NCBI GenBank assembly: GCA_016713565.1
Contig: JADJOX010000007.1
Span: forward strand, 1,540,501-1,604,500
DNA from: Ignavibacteriota bacterium
Lineage (GTDB): Bacteria > Bacteroidota > Ignavibacteria > Ignavibacteriales > Melioribacteraceae
Length of the DNA stretch: 64,000 nt
Direction: 5' to 3'
Shown here: positions 10,234 through 18,463 of the stretch, piece by piece
How the letters are laid out: each line of letters starts with the position of its first letter
Position numbering within the stretch: the first letter of the stretch is position 1
Translations under genes and position numbers: made by a program
Notes under the pieces: model-generated
Told to the model about the DNA's origin: nothing
Database searches by the model: none
The model's input: only the letters and a program-made list of their open reading frames with translations

Positions 10234-10243
10234 CTTTTTGTTG

Positions 10244-10316
<73 letters not shown>

Positions 10317-10677
10317 GGTGCAAAAATACGGAAATTCTTCATATCATAAAAATGAAAGTTTGGAAAATATTCGCTAAATAAGCTCATTTTCGCAATTCCT
10401 TAATTCATGAATATTTGTAAAATTTTTTGCTGAGGATTTAAAATTGCAGATTGGTTTTTTATATAAGAAATGATGCAATGTTGGATTTAGAGTTCTAAAA
10501 TGCAGTAATGTGAAATAACTAAAAAAGTGAAATAGGAAGATTCACTTTTAACAAAACATTTTTGATAGTGCGAATTTTTAAATTTGTTTTAAGTTAACAA
10601 TAATGCGATGTATTTTTGGGACATTCTTTATCTTAAAATTTCTCATTCTTTTAATTAATGAAAAGGTGGTTGTAGAT
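10317..10677. other. Intergenic region, no gene seen
   Basis: About 360 bases of A/T-rich sequence upstream of the tRNA on its strand. It should hold the tRNA promoter but I could not identify one with confidence. No open frame of note. Confidence 0.5.
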
Positions 10678-10710
10678 TTAAACTCCGGAATTTATTTATC
10701 CGGAGTTTAA
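10678..10710 (-). terminator. Strong hairpin downstream of the membrane-protein gene
   Basis: A perfect 11-bp inverted repeat TTAAACTCCGG / CCGGAGTTTAA with an 11-base loop (10678-10688 and 10700-10710). It sits about 40 bases past the stop of the minus-strand gene at 10751. The T tract after the stem is short, so it could be a terminator in either direction or a structural element. Confidence 0.5.
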
Positions 10711-10750
10711 TAATTCTGTAAATCAGGATCTTTTCTAAAGCTTACTTAAT

Positions 10751-11080
10751 TTAAAATATCTTGTTCTGCTTTACTTTTTTTTGCGGTTGATTTTTATAGT
10801 ACATAATCAAGGTTAAGGCGAATAAAATTTGAACAAGAAAATTTACGCCGCTATAAATACTTAATGGAAATGTATAATCGGTCTGGTAAATTAAAAAGTA
10901 AGAATAACCGAAGGCTTTCACGAATATTGTAATATTTAAGATCGTAAACGGATCTTTAATTAATTCATCGCTTTTATCAAGCTCAATACTGTTAATTGAA
11001 AGTTGAAAATATATTATTGCAATAAATAACATTGCTGATGAATGTATGGTATCCAATTTATCAATTAAGTGTAAAACCAA
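10751..11080 (-). pseudogene. Multi-pass membrane protein, C-terminal part (frameshifted from 11109-11411)
   Basis: Three or four hydrophobic helices ('HSSAMLFIAIIYFQLSI', 'ILNITIFVKAFGYSYFLIY', 'GVNFLVQILFALTLIMYYK'). The frame stays open upstream past the nominal TTG start at 11080 to the A8 run at 11120-11127, reading 'KKVNFKLWSIIVVIGL...'. Removing one base from that run joins it to the next frame and gives one protein of about 218 residues with six or seven helices. It resembles a Bacteroidota family of small integral membrane proteins of unknown function. Either the gene is broken or the assembly has an extra A. Confidence 0.55.
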
Positions 11081-11108
11081 TCCAATTACAACTATAATAC
11101 TCCACAGC

Positions 11109-11411
11109 TTAAAATTTACTTTTTTTTCCGAATGAATTTTTCTTTACTAAAAGAAGAATAACTACGAAAAGTATAAATTCGATCATCAAATAAAAATTCA
11201 TAATCGGTAAATTTGATCTGCTCAAATGAACTCGGAAATAAGTCATAAAAAATTGAGTAATTACAGCAATTGGAAGCCAAACATAAAAAACCAAAATCAA
11301 CTCTCTGTTTTTTATTCTTCCTTTAAATAAAGTAATTATCAAAACCAGGATAAGCAGAGCATAAATTGAATTTACACTTAATTCACGGAGTAATGATAAA
11401 TATTCCGGCAT
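11109..11411 (-). pseudogene. Multi-pass membrane protein, N-terminal part (frameshifted)
   Basis: Residues 1-92 carry three membrane helices ('SIYALLILVLIITLF', 'ELILVFYVWLPIAVITQFF', 'FYLMIEFILFVVILLLV'). The final residues 'KSKF' are probably an artefact of the frame change at the A8 run (11120-11127), after which the +1 frame continues the protein. The ATG is 6 bases after the stop of the upstream Cys-tailed gene (11418-11723), so the two genes form an operon. Function unknown. Confidence 0.55.
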
Positions 11412-11417
11412 AAACTT

Positions 11418-11723
11418 CTACTCACATTTGGGCGGCGGACAAGGATCGCCGGTCTGCAAACCTTTGCCTACCATAACTCCATTTGAATTATACGCCGCGA
11501 GCATGGAAATTTTTTGACCATTTTCGTCAACGCCTTGTACAACTCCCAACCTAACAACGCTTTTCTTGGAAATCATTTCCAAAACCTGTTCAACATCAAA
11601 TGTTTCAATTGGAAAATGATTTTTGAACCTTTTTCCTTTTGCTTTTAGATTTTTTCTGTATTTATCAAATTGATCATTTTCGATTTTGTGTTTGTGGACT
11701 TCTTTAAATACGGATTCTTTCAT
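11418..11723 (-). CDS. Small conserved protein with CPPPKC tail
   Basis: The start is taken at ATG 11723 because AGGGGAAG lies 5-8 bases upstream; the frame extends further to 11771 without a ribosome site. The protein is about 101 residues: a basic, charged N-terminal half ('FDKYRKNLKAKGKRFKNHF'), then a compact predicted beta region 'RLGVVQGVDENGQKISMLAA', and a C-terminus 'GDPCPPPKCE' with two cysteines. There is no signal peptide. It is followed directly by the membrane protein at 11411, and similar small Cys-tailed genes next to membrane proteins occur in Bacteroidota. Function unknown. Confidence 0.65.
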   Translation of the reverse strand: MKESVFKEVHKHKIENDQFDKYRKNLKAKGKRFKNHFPIETFDVEQVLEMISKKSVVRLGVVQGVDENGQKISMLAAYNSNGVMVGKGLQTGDPCPPPKCE

Positions 11724-11846
11724 CTTTCTTCCCCTATTTATTGGTTGTTTAAGATGCAACTTTTTTTGCAATTTTTAAAGTACAAAATTTCATTTTTATT
11801 AAAGAATTCCTTATTTAAAGATTTGGGTAAATTATATTTAAATTTA

Positions 11847-11864
11847 TGTAAAATATAATTTACA
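11847..11864. promoter_or_regulatory. Candidate operator, copy 1
   Basis: TGTAAAATATAATTTACA, an imperfect palindrome with TGTAAA / TTTACA arms. An identical 18-bp copy lies at 12062-12079. This copy is about 125 bases upstream of the Cys-tailed gene start at 11723. Confidence 0.45.
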
Positions 11865-12061
11865 TTTTATAATAATATGAATTTACAATAACTGTTTTAA
11901 TATTTTTTAACAAAAATTGAATTTTGAAAAAAATATATAAAACTTCAATTACTAAGTATATTGTCATCAAATTTGAGTTATCAAAATAAATTCTTAAGAA
12001 AATAATTTTTAATATAAACAAAATGGAAATTGTTGCTTAATATAAATTTTAAAAATATATT

Positions 12062-12079
12062 TGTAAAATATAATTTACA
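12062..12079. promoter_or_regulatory. Candidate operator, copy 2, next to the XRE gene start
   Basis: Same 18 bases as 11847-11864, ending 13 bases before the ATG at 12093. The position suggests autorepression by the XRE-type regulator it precedes. The link to that protein is inferred. Confidence 0.5.
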
Positions 12080-12092
12080 ATAATGAGTAATT

Positions 12093-12623
12093 ATGTCGAA
12101 TATTAACTCAATTAAAGATGAAATTGCATTGATAATTTTTATCGCTCGTAAAACAATAAATTATAATCATGAAGATTTACTCAGAATTACAAAAATAACA
12201 AGACCTGTTCTTTCAACCATAGAAAGCGGAACCGCAAACCCGACTTTAGATTCTTTACTAAAACTTAAATCAGCATTGTTAATTTGTGATGATTTTTTTT
12301 TGATGAACAAATTAAGATTTTACTCATTAAAAAATTTGATGAAAACAAACTATTCAAATTATTTGATGAATAACGGGAAATTATTAATAAGTGAAAAGGA
12401 TTGGAAAATTTTAGGCAAACTTTCCGATGATTACACAAAACCTTCTTATTCAAAAATTGCGAAAATCTGCAGAAAAATTATTGAAACAAATTTAAATTCA
12501 AGCGACGATTTTTTAATTCAAAATGCAGCAATTGGCGCGGCACTTGGCGTAATTTATCAAGTTGACGGATTTGAAGATAGTTTAAATTTTGGATTTTGGC
12601 TTGGGAAGACACTTCAAAATTAA
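12093..12623 (+). CDS. XRE-type helix-turn-helix regulator
   Basis: A 176-residue protein. Residues about 10-65 form an HTH of the XRE/Cro type ('ITRPVLSTIESGTANPTLDS' is the recognition region). The remainder is an uncharacterised alpha-helical domain with a Gly/Ala-rich segment 'NAAIGAALGVIYQVDGF'. It probably binds DNA; the effector is unknown. A repeated 18-bp palindrome sits directly upstream. It precedes the ars genes on the same strand by 66 bases, with a separate dyad between them, so it may be the first gene of the island or an independent regulator. Confidence 0.7.
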   Translation: MSNINSIKDEIALIIFIARKTINYNHEDLLRITKITRPVLSTIESGTANPTLDSLLKLKSALLICDDFFLMNKLRFYSLKNLMKTNYSNYLMNNGKLLISEKDWKILGKLSDDYTKPSYSKIAKICRKIIETNLNSSDDFLIQNAAIGAALGVIYQVDGFEDSLNFGFWLGKTLQN

Positions 12624-12657
12624 TTTATAATTTTATAATTGACAAAATTATAAATTA
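12621..12657. promoter_or_regulatory. 14-bp perfect dyad before arsR
   Basis: TAATTTATAATTTT at 12621-12634 and its exact complement at 12644-12657, with a 9-base spacer containing TTGAC. It overlaps the stop codon of the XRE gene and ends 32 bases before the arsR ATG. An ArsR operator is the likeliest role. A terminator is less likely because no T run follows. Confidence 0.5.
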
Positions 12658-12689
12658 CATTTATATTTCGGTAAACAACGAAATATAAA

Positions 12690-13034
12690 ATGAAAGACAA
12701 TACAAAAATTTTCAAAGCGCTCTCCGATATAAACAGATTAAGAATTCTAAAAGCACTTCAGTCAAAAATTCTTTGTGTTTGTGAAATTAGAGAATTATTG
12801 AAATTAGCAAATTCCACAGTTTCTCAACATCTTAAAATTCTTAAAGAATCCGGCTTTATTATTGAACAGAAAGATGGGAAATGGGTAAATTATCAAATTA
12901 ATTTTAAATCTGAAGATGTAAGAATAAATGCAATTTTATCTCAACTTGACTTTTGGATAAACGATGAGAAAATAATTATTGAGGATAAAAATCAAATTTC
13001 TTGTTTAGATAGAAATATAATTTGCTGTAATTGA
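12690..13034 (+). CDS. arsR: ArsR-family metalloid-responsive repressor
   Basis: Winged-helix repressor, 114 residues, that would release its operator on binding As(III). The metal site motif is 'ILCVCEI' (Cys29, Cys31), the ELCVCDL-type As/Sb site of classical ArsR. The recognition helix is 'NSTVSQHLKILKESGFI' and the wing is 'KDGKWVNYQI'. A further Cys pair lies at the C-terminus ('NIICCN'), plus a Cys about eight residues before it, which could add ligands. It is first in an arsR-acr3-DUF486-arsM run with gaps of 13-29 bases, and a perfect dyad sits directly upstream. Confidence 0.9.
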   Translation: MKDNTKIFKALSDINRLRILKALQSKILCVCEIRELLKLANSTVSQHLKILKESGFIIEQKDGKWVNYQINFKSEDVRINAILSQLDFWINDEKIIIEDKNQISCLDRNIICCN

Positions 13035-13063
13035 TTTATCATATCGTTATTAAACGAAATAAA

Positions 13064-14104
13064 ATGAAAGCTAAATTAAAAATAATTGACAGATATTTAA
13101 CATTGTGGATTTTTTCCGCAATGCTTATGGGAATAATTGTCGGTTATTTATTTCCAACCATGGCGGAATTTTGGAATTCTCTTCAATCCGGAACTACAAA
13201 TATTCCAATTGCAATTGGTCTAATTTTGATGATGTATCCGCCATTAGCTAAAGTTAAATATGAAAAACTTTTTACAACTTTTAAAGATTATAAAGTACTT
13301 TCACTATCATTAATTCAAAATTGGTTAATTGGACCAATTCTAATGTTTGTTTTAGCTATAATATTTTTACAAGATTATCCGGAATATATGGCGGGTTTAA
13401 TTTTAATTGGTCTTGCAAGATGCATTGCAATGGTAATTGTATGGAACGATTTAGCAAATGGCGATACGGAATATGCGGCGGGGCTTGTAGCATTTAATTC
13501 CGTTTTTCAAATTTTATTTTTTTCACTTTATGCATACATATTTTTAACAGTTTTGCCAAAATGGTTTGGAGTTCAAAATTTTAAAGTAAATATCACAATT
13601 TATCAAATTGCGGAAAGTGTTTTAATTTATTTAGGAATTCCATTTTTTGCCGGAATGCTAACAAGATACTTTTTTATCAAATTTAAAAATATAGATTGGT
13701 ACGAGCGAAAATTTATTCCAAGAATTAGCCCATTAACCTTGCTGGCATTGCTTTTTACAATTTTTGTAATGTTTACATTAAAAGGAGAGTATATAATTAA
13801 AATTCCCTTGGATGTAATTAGAATAGCTATTCCACTTATAATTTATTTTGTAATAATGTTTGTAATTTCATTTTTTATAAGCAAAAAACTTGGTGCAAAT
13901 TATAAAATTTCCGCAACACTTTCGTTCACTGCCGCAAGTAATAATTTTGAATTAGCTATCGCTGTTGCAATTGCTGTATTCGGAATTAATTCCGGCGAAG
14001 CATTTGCCGCGGTTGTTGGTCCGCTTGTCGAAGTTCCGGTTTTAATATCATTGGTAAATTTATCGTTCTATTTTAAGAAAAAATATTTTCTAGAAACAAC
14101 ATAA
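13064..14104 (+). CDS. acr3: Arsenite efflux permease, ACR3 family
   Basis: Integral inner-membrane carrier that expels arsenite using the proton gradient. The ATG at 13064 is chosen: the frame opens at 13031, but the first 11 residues are polar, absent from the family, and overlap arsR. The 346-residue protein has about ten membrane helices. The ACR3 hallmark 'LIGLARCIAMVIVWNDLANG' carries the essential Cys (residue 120), and the last helices carry 'VGPLVEVPVLISL' with the conserved Glu. Length and motifs are normal. It lies between arsR and the DUF486 gene. Confidence 0.92.
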   Translation: MKAKLKIIDRYLTLWIFSAMLMGIIVGYLFPTMAEFWNSLQSGTTNIPIAIGLILMMYPPLAKVKYEKLFTTFKDYKVLSLSLIQNWLIGPILMFVLAIIFLQDYPEYMAGLILIGLARCIAMVIVWNDLANGDTEYAAGLVAFNSVFQILFFSLYAYIFLTVLPKWFGVQNFKVNITIYQIAESVLIYLGIPFFAGMLTRYFFIKFKNIDWYERKFIPRISPLTLLALLFTIFVMFTLKGEYIIKIPLDVIRIAIPLIIYFVIMFVISFFISKKLGANYKISATLSFTAASNNFELAIAVAIAVFGINSGEAFAAVVGPLVEVPVLISLVNLSFYFKKKYFLETT

Positions 14105-14117
14105 CTATGAGAAATTT

Positions 14118-14486
14118 ATGAATTCCATTTACACTATTGTTTTACTAACTGTTTCAAATACATTTATGACATTTGCGTGGTACGGACATTTAAAATTTAA
14201 AGAGATAGATGGATTTAAAAGTCTCGGGCTATTTGCGGTAATTTTAATCAGCTGGGGAATTGCGTTTTTTGAATATTGTTTTCAAGTTCCGGCAAATAGA
14301 ATCGGGTACAATGGAAACGGCGGATCTTTTAGCCTTGTTGAATTAAAAGTCTTGCAGGAAGTTATTACACTTTTGGTTTTTACGTTGTTTTCGCTTGTTT
14401 TATTTAAAACGGAAACATTCAGATCAAACCACATTATTGGGTTCATATTTTTAGTTTTGGCGGTGTATTTCATTTTTAAAAAATAA
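14118..14486 (+). CDS. DUF486 (DMT-superfamily-like) membrane protein
   Basis: A 122-residue protein with four predicted membrane helices and the DUF486 signature 'FQVPANRIGY' followed by 'FSLVELKVLQEVITLLVF'. It resembles small multidrug-resistance-type half transporters, but the substrate is unknown. The gene starts 13 bases after acr3 and ends 20 bases before arsM, so it is embedded in the arsenic operon. A role in moving an arsenic species, for example a methylated arsenical, is possible but is only inference from position. Confidence 0.85.
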   Translation: MNSIYTIVLLTVSNTFMTFAWYGHLKFKEIDGFKSLGLFAVILISWGIAFFEYCFQVPANRIGYNGNGGSFSLVELKVLQEVITLLVFTLFSLVLFKTETFRSNHIIGFIFLVLAVYFIFKK

Positions 14487-14506
14487 ATTTTAGGAGAAAT
14501 TTCATT

Positions 14507-15301
14507 ATGAATAACGAAACGGAAATCAAAGAATCCGTAAAAAACAAATATGCTGAAATTGCAGTCGCGACTTCCGGATGCTGCTGTGGTGGAAAAAAAT
14601 CTAAGGTTGTGGATTACAGCATGATGAAAGAAGATTATTCAAATCTTAACGGCTATGTAAAAGACGCGGATATGGGCTTGGGATGCGGAGTTCCAACGGA
14701 ATTTGCTGGAATTAAAAACGGAGATACTGTTGTTGATTTAGGCTGCGGTGCCGGAAATGATATTTTTGTCGCGCGTCCTTTTGCCGGAAACGCTGGTAAA
14801 TTAATCGGAATTGATTTTACCCGGGAAATGCTTGCAAAAGCTAATGCTAATAAGGAAAAATTGGGATTTGAAAATGTTGAATTCAAACTTGGTGAAATTG
14901 AAAATCTTCCGCTTGAAAATAATTCCGTAAATGTAATAATTAGTAATTGCGTGTTAAACTTAGTTCCGAACAAACAAAAAGCATTTTCTGAAATTTATAG
15001 AGTTCTAAAAGCAGGCGGACATTTTTGCGTTTCGGATATTGTAATAAAAGGAAATCTTCCCGAAAAATTAAAAAAGTCTGCTGAAATGTATGCGGGCTGT
15101 GTTGCCGGTGCAATTCAGCAGGAAGATTATCTAGGAATAATTTTACAAACGGGTTTTGAAAATATTGAAATTAAGAAAACAAAAGTAATAGAACTTCCGG
15201 ATAATGTTTTGCAAAATTATTTGAATAACGAAGAAATTGCGGACTTTAGAAATAAGAAAATTGGAATTTTCAGCATAACTGTTGTTGGTTATAAAAACTA
15301 A
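14507..15301 (+). CDS. arsM: Arsenite S-adenosylmethionine methyltransferase
   Basis: Methylates As(III) to mono-, di- and trimethyl arsenicals using SAM and thiols, in the cytoplasm. 264 residues. The N-terminal Cys triplet 'SGCCCGGKK' is at 24-31, and 'GLGCGVP' contributes Cys60. The SAM-binding loop is 'VVDLGCGAGND' (75-85). The arsenic-binding cysteines are Cys148 in 'SNCVLNL' and Cys198 in 'YAGCVAGA'. All four conserved ArsM cysteines (three in the minimal active set) can be placed. AGGAG lies before the ATG, and it is the last of the tightly spaced ars genes. Confidence 0.93.
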   Translation: MNNETEIKESVKNKYAEIAVATSGCCCGGKKSKVVDYSMMKEDYSNLNGYVKDADMGLGCGVPTEFAGIKNGDTVVDLGCGAGNDIFVARPFAGNAGKLIGIDFTREMLAKANANKEKLGFENVEFKLGEIENLPLENNSVNVIISNCVLNLVPNKQKAFSEIYRVLKAGGHFCVSDIVIKGNLPEKLKKSAEMYAGCVAGAIQQEDYLGIILQTGFENIEIKKTKVIELPDNVLQNYLNNEEIADFRNKKIGIFSITVVGYKN

Positions 15302-15309
15302 TTTATATT

Positions 15310-15342
15310 AAAGATGCGGACTTTTTAAAAGATCGCATCTTT
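15310..15342 (+). terminator. Hairpin after arsM
   Basis: AAAGATGCG at 15310-15318 pairs with CGCATCTTT at 15334-15342 across a 15-base loop. It lies 9 bases past the arsM stop. Only a short T tract follows, so termination may be partial and let transcription reach arsC. Confidence 0.5.
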
Positions 15343-15417
15343 GGACATCATATTTAACTAAATCGCAGCATTAAAATGCAAATGTAATTCTAAAAACTCA
15401 AAGAATCTATAAATAAT

Positions 15418-16041
15418 ATGTTGCCTAAAATTGAAAGTTACATAAAATCTTTAATTAAAGAATTTCATCAAATTTCTGATGAAAGAAAAGAGTTATTGAA
15501 ACCTTTTGTAAATTATATTTTACAAAAATATAAATCGAATGAAATAATTAATTTAATTTTTATTTGTACTCATAATTCAAGAAGAAGTCAGTTTGCGCAA
15601 ATTTGGGCAAAAGTAGCTTCAGAATTTTATGGAATTAAAAATATTAATTGTTATTCAGGCGGAACTGAGGTTACTGCGTTTAATCCAAGAGCGATAAAAA
15701 CCCTTCAAAAAATAGGATTTCAAATTAAGAAAAACGGTATAATGGAAAATATAATTTACAATTTAAAATTTATTCAAAACTCTGATTCAATTACTTGTTT
15801 TTCTAAATTATATAATGATAAAATAAATCCTCAAAAGGATTTTGCGGCAATCATGACATGTTCAGATGCCGATGAAAATTGTCCGGTAATATTTGGCGCT
15901 GAAAGAAGATTTCAAATTCGTTATGAAGACCCTAAAAAATTTGATAATTCGGAATTGGAAGAATCAAAATATTTGGAAAGAAATAACGAAATTGCAAGAG
16001 AAATGCTTTATGTTTTTTGCAAAGTTTCTCAAAAATTTTGA
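15418..16041 (+). CDS. arsC: Arsenate reductase, thioredoxin-coupled LMW-phosphatase type
   Basis: Reduces arsenate to arsenite so that Acr3/ArsM can act on it. 207 residues with an extra N-terminal helical segment (1-44) before the catalytic core. The CX5R P-loop is 'CTHNSRRS' (Cys50-Arg56). The redox pair Cys147/Cys154 lies in 'CSDADENCP', matching the Cys82/Cys89 pair of the S. aureus pI258 enzyme. It is therefore an arsenate reductase rather than a plain tyrosine phosphatase. The gene is 116 bases after arsM behind a hairpin and may have its own promoter. Confidence 0.88.
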   Translation: MLPKIESYIKSLIKEFHQISDERKELLKPFVNYILQKYKSNEIINLIFICTHNSRRSQFAQIWAKVASEFYGIKNINCYSGGTEVTAFNPRAIKTLQKIGFQIKKNGIMENIIYNLKFIQNSDSITCFSKLYNDKINPQKDFAAIMTCSDADENCPVIFGAERRFQIRYEDPKKFDNSELEESKYLERNNEIAREMLYVFCKVSQKF

Positions 16042-16177
16042 AATTTATATGTTGTGATTTGAAACACAATCTTCATTTTAACACATCAAAATAAAACATA
16101 TTCTACGAAATTAGCTCATTTTCAAACATTTTCAAATGGTATGGCTATTGCACATGTAATATAAAAAATGAAAAGCC

Positions 16178-18088
16178 ATGAAAACAATTAATTCTAATTT
16201 CGATAAATTAAAATTATTAACCGCATTTTTACTTTTAACCTCATTTAACATATTTGCGCAAACACAGGTTTTTACGGATAATTTTAATACAGATACGGCA
16301 AAGTGGACATTGACAGGAAGCTGGGGATTAACAACGGCTAGTTACAAATCATCTGCAAAATCATTGACCGACAGTCCCGGCGGTAATTATTCGAATATGC
16401 AGTCAAACTCGGCATCCTCAATAAATATTGATTTAAGCGGTTATCTTGGTGCGGAATTCAACTTTTGGGCCAAATATAATTTAGAAAATGCTTTTGATTT
16501 TGTTTATGTAGAAATTTCTAAGGATGGCGGCGCAAATTATTCAAAGTTAAAAGAATTTACCGGCGTATCATCGACTTGGCAGAAATATACATTTAATATT
16601 GGTGGATACGCAGGATTATCAAATGTAAAAATCAGGTTCAGATTTTCCAGTGATCAATACGTTGTTGCTGATGGAATTTATATTGACGATGTTGAAATAT
16701 TAGGTCTAAATACAGATAATTCAGCTCCGCTAATTGTTCATAACGGACCCGAATTTTACGAAAGCACTCAAAACGAGCAAAATGTAATTGCGGAAATTTC
16801 GGATATATCGGGAATAAATTCGACTATTCTTTATTACAATGTTGACGGCATTGGACCAAACAGTGTGGCGGGAACAAATACAACGGGTAATAATTATTCA
16901 TTTACAATTCCGGCTCAAGCACCGGGTTCAAAAATTACTTATAAAATTAAAGCTGTGGATAATGCGCCAATCCCAAACCAATCAGATACATCTGCATCTC
17001 AAAAGTATCAATATATTTCAGGTAAATATTTATCATATGAAAATGGAATTGTTGATGCTGTTGCGACAACAACAGGATCCGCAGCGGTTGCGGTTAAAAT
17101 ATCAGTTGGCGCAAATATGTATGGAAAATTAGTGACGGTATTAATAAGAAATTACAGAGATACTAATCTTTCAAATTCCAATATGCTGTTTCATGTTTGG
17201 AGTAATAATAATGGAGTTCCGGGAAATGACCTAATAACTCCATTTACTGTGGTTCCTGAAGCAACTTTGGATAATCCGTTTCCTTTTACTGTGATTGATT
17301 TAAGAAATTATTCGGAACAGCTTCATGATTTAACCGGTGATTTTTTTGTAGGTTACACAGTTCCTTCAAATTCTGTTTATATGGTAATAAGCAATACTTC
17401 AAATAGCAGATCATATTATTTTAACGGCAGCAGTTGGAACGTTTTTAATGGTTCTTATGAAATGAGAGCAATAATACAAGAAAGCTCATCCCCGCTTCCA
17501 GTGGAATTGACGACTTTCTCCGCAAATGTTAATGAAAGCAAAGTAATGCTGAATTGGGAGACCGCGACGGAAGTAAATAATTATGGCTTTGAAGTTGAAA
17601 GAAAAGAAAATTTAGCCGCAAGTTCTGAGGCGCAATGGCAAAAAATTGCATTTATAAACGGTCATGGAAACAGCAACTCACCCAAATATTATAATTATGA
17701 AGACGGCTCGGTTAATTCTGCGGGAAAATATTTATACAGATTAAAGCAAATAGATATTGACGGTATGTACGAATATTCGGAGGAAATTGAGGTTTATATT
17801 TCCGGACCTGAAGAATTCAGTTTAGCGCAAAATTATCCTAATCCTTTCAATCCCGTAACAAAGATTAAATTTTCAGTCCCGCAGAATGAAAACGGTATAA
17901 CATCAAATGTAAAATTATTAATTTTTGATGTTCTGGGAAAGGAAATCGCATCTTTAGTTAATGATAAATTAGTTTCCGGAAATTATGAAATGAACTTTGA
18001 CGGAAGCAATTTACCAAGTGGAATTTATTTCTATACACTTCAGGTTGATAGATTTAGTAAAACACAGAAAATGATATTGATGAAGTAG
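16178..18088 (+). CDS. Secreted multidomain protein with T9SS sorting domain
   Basis: A 636-residue export substrate of T9SS. Signal peptide 1-28 ('LLTSFNIFAQ'). Residues about 32-175 look like a MAM/jelly-roll module of the kind found in secreted peptidases ('DNFNTDTAKWTLTGSWG'). They are followed by an Ig-like module (~185-280), an unassigned beta-rich region (~285-440) and an FN3-like module opening 'PVELTTFSANVNESKVMLNW'. The C-terminal tag begins 'FSLAQNYPNPFNPVTKIKF' and ends 'KMILMK'. No protease active site is visible; probably an adhesin or structural surface protein. It has its own transcription unit. Confidence 0.75.
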   Translation: MKTINSNFDKLKLLTAFLLLTSFNIFAQTQVFTDNFNTDTAKWTLTGSWGLTTASYKSSAKSLTDSPGGNYSNMQSNSASSINIDLSGYLGAEFNFWAKYNLENAFDFVYVEISKDGGANYSKLKEFTGVSSTWQKYTFNIGGYAGLSNVKIRFRFSSDQYVVADGIYIDDVEILGLNTDNSAPLIVHNGPEFYESTQNEQNVIAEISDISGINSTILYYNVDGIGPNSVAGTNTTGNNYSFTIPAQAPGSKITYKIKAVDNAPIPNQSDTSASQKYQYISGKYLSYENGIVDAVATTTGSAAVAVKISVGANMYGKLVTVLIRNYRDTNLSNSNMLFHVWSNNNGVPGNDLITPFTVVPEATLDNPFPFTVIDLRNYSEQLHDLTGDFFVGYTVPSNSVYMVISNTSNSRSYYFNGSSWNVFNGSYEMRAIIQESSSPLPVELTTFSANVNESKVMLNWETATEVNNYGFEVERKENLAASSEAQWQKIAFINGHGNSNSPKYYNYEDGSVNSAGKYLYRLKQIDIDGMYEYSEEIEVYISGPEEFSLAQNYPNPFNPVTKIKFSVPQNENGITSNVKLLIFDVLGKEIASLVNDKLVSGNYEMNFDGSNLPSGIYFYTLQVDRFSKTQKMILMK

Positions 18089-18364
18089 GATAAATTAGAG
18101 ATAAATATTATATAAGTAAATTGAAGAGTTAATGAAGCTAAATGTCAAACTGAAATATAATTTGTAAAGCTTAAATAAAGATAACGGTAACCTTAAAATT
18201 AAAAACTCTATTTACGATTTGTTATATAAATCTGCAAATTTCAGTAATTTTATAGAAATTCAATTAATAAAAAGATAATAAGATAAAGAAAAATTTAAAA
18301 TGTCATTTTATGAAATATTGATACTCGCGTAGAATTATAAAATACCATTGGTATTTTAATAGCT
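18089..18364. other. Intergenic region, no gene seen
   Basis: About 276 bases of A/T-rich sequence after the T9SS protein, ending at a terminator. It contains the short palindrome ATACCATTGGTAT at about 18341. Nothing else recognised. Confidence 0.5.
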
Positions 18365-18391
18365 AAACCCGCATTCAAAAGCGGGTTTTTT
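18365..18391 (+). terminator. Intrinsic terminator
   Basis: AAACCCGC (18365-18372), loop ATTCAAAA, GCGGGTTT followed by further T residues. A textbook stem plus T run on the plus strand, so it ends the transcript of the T9SS protein and insulates the kinase gene. Confidence 0.85.
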
Positions 18392-18463
18392 GCTTTAAAT
18401 CTCCTATTAACTTATTCGATAATTAAGTGAATATTATTAATAATTAATTGTTAATGTAAGTTA

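Larger units (their letters stand above)
11724..12092. promoter_or_regulatory. Divergent regulatory region with duplicated operator
   Basis: This 370-base A/T-rich stretch separates the minus-strand Cys-tailed gene from the plus-strand XRE regulator. It contains no gene. It contains two identical 18-bp near-palindromes (separate entries), and a lone half-site ATTTACA at about 11880. The 35 bases before 11723 include the AGGGG ribosome site. Confidence 0.5.
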
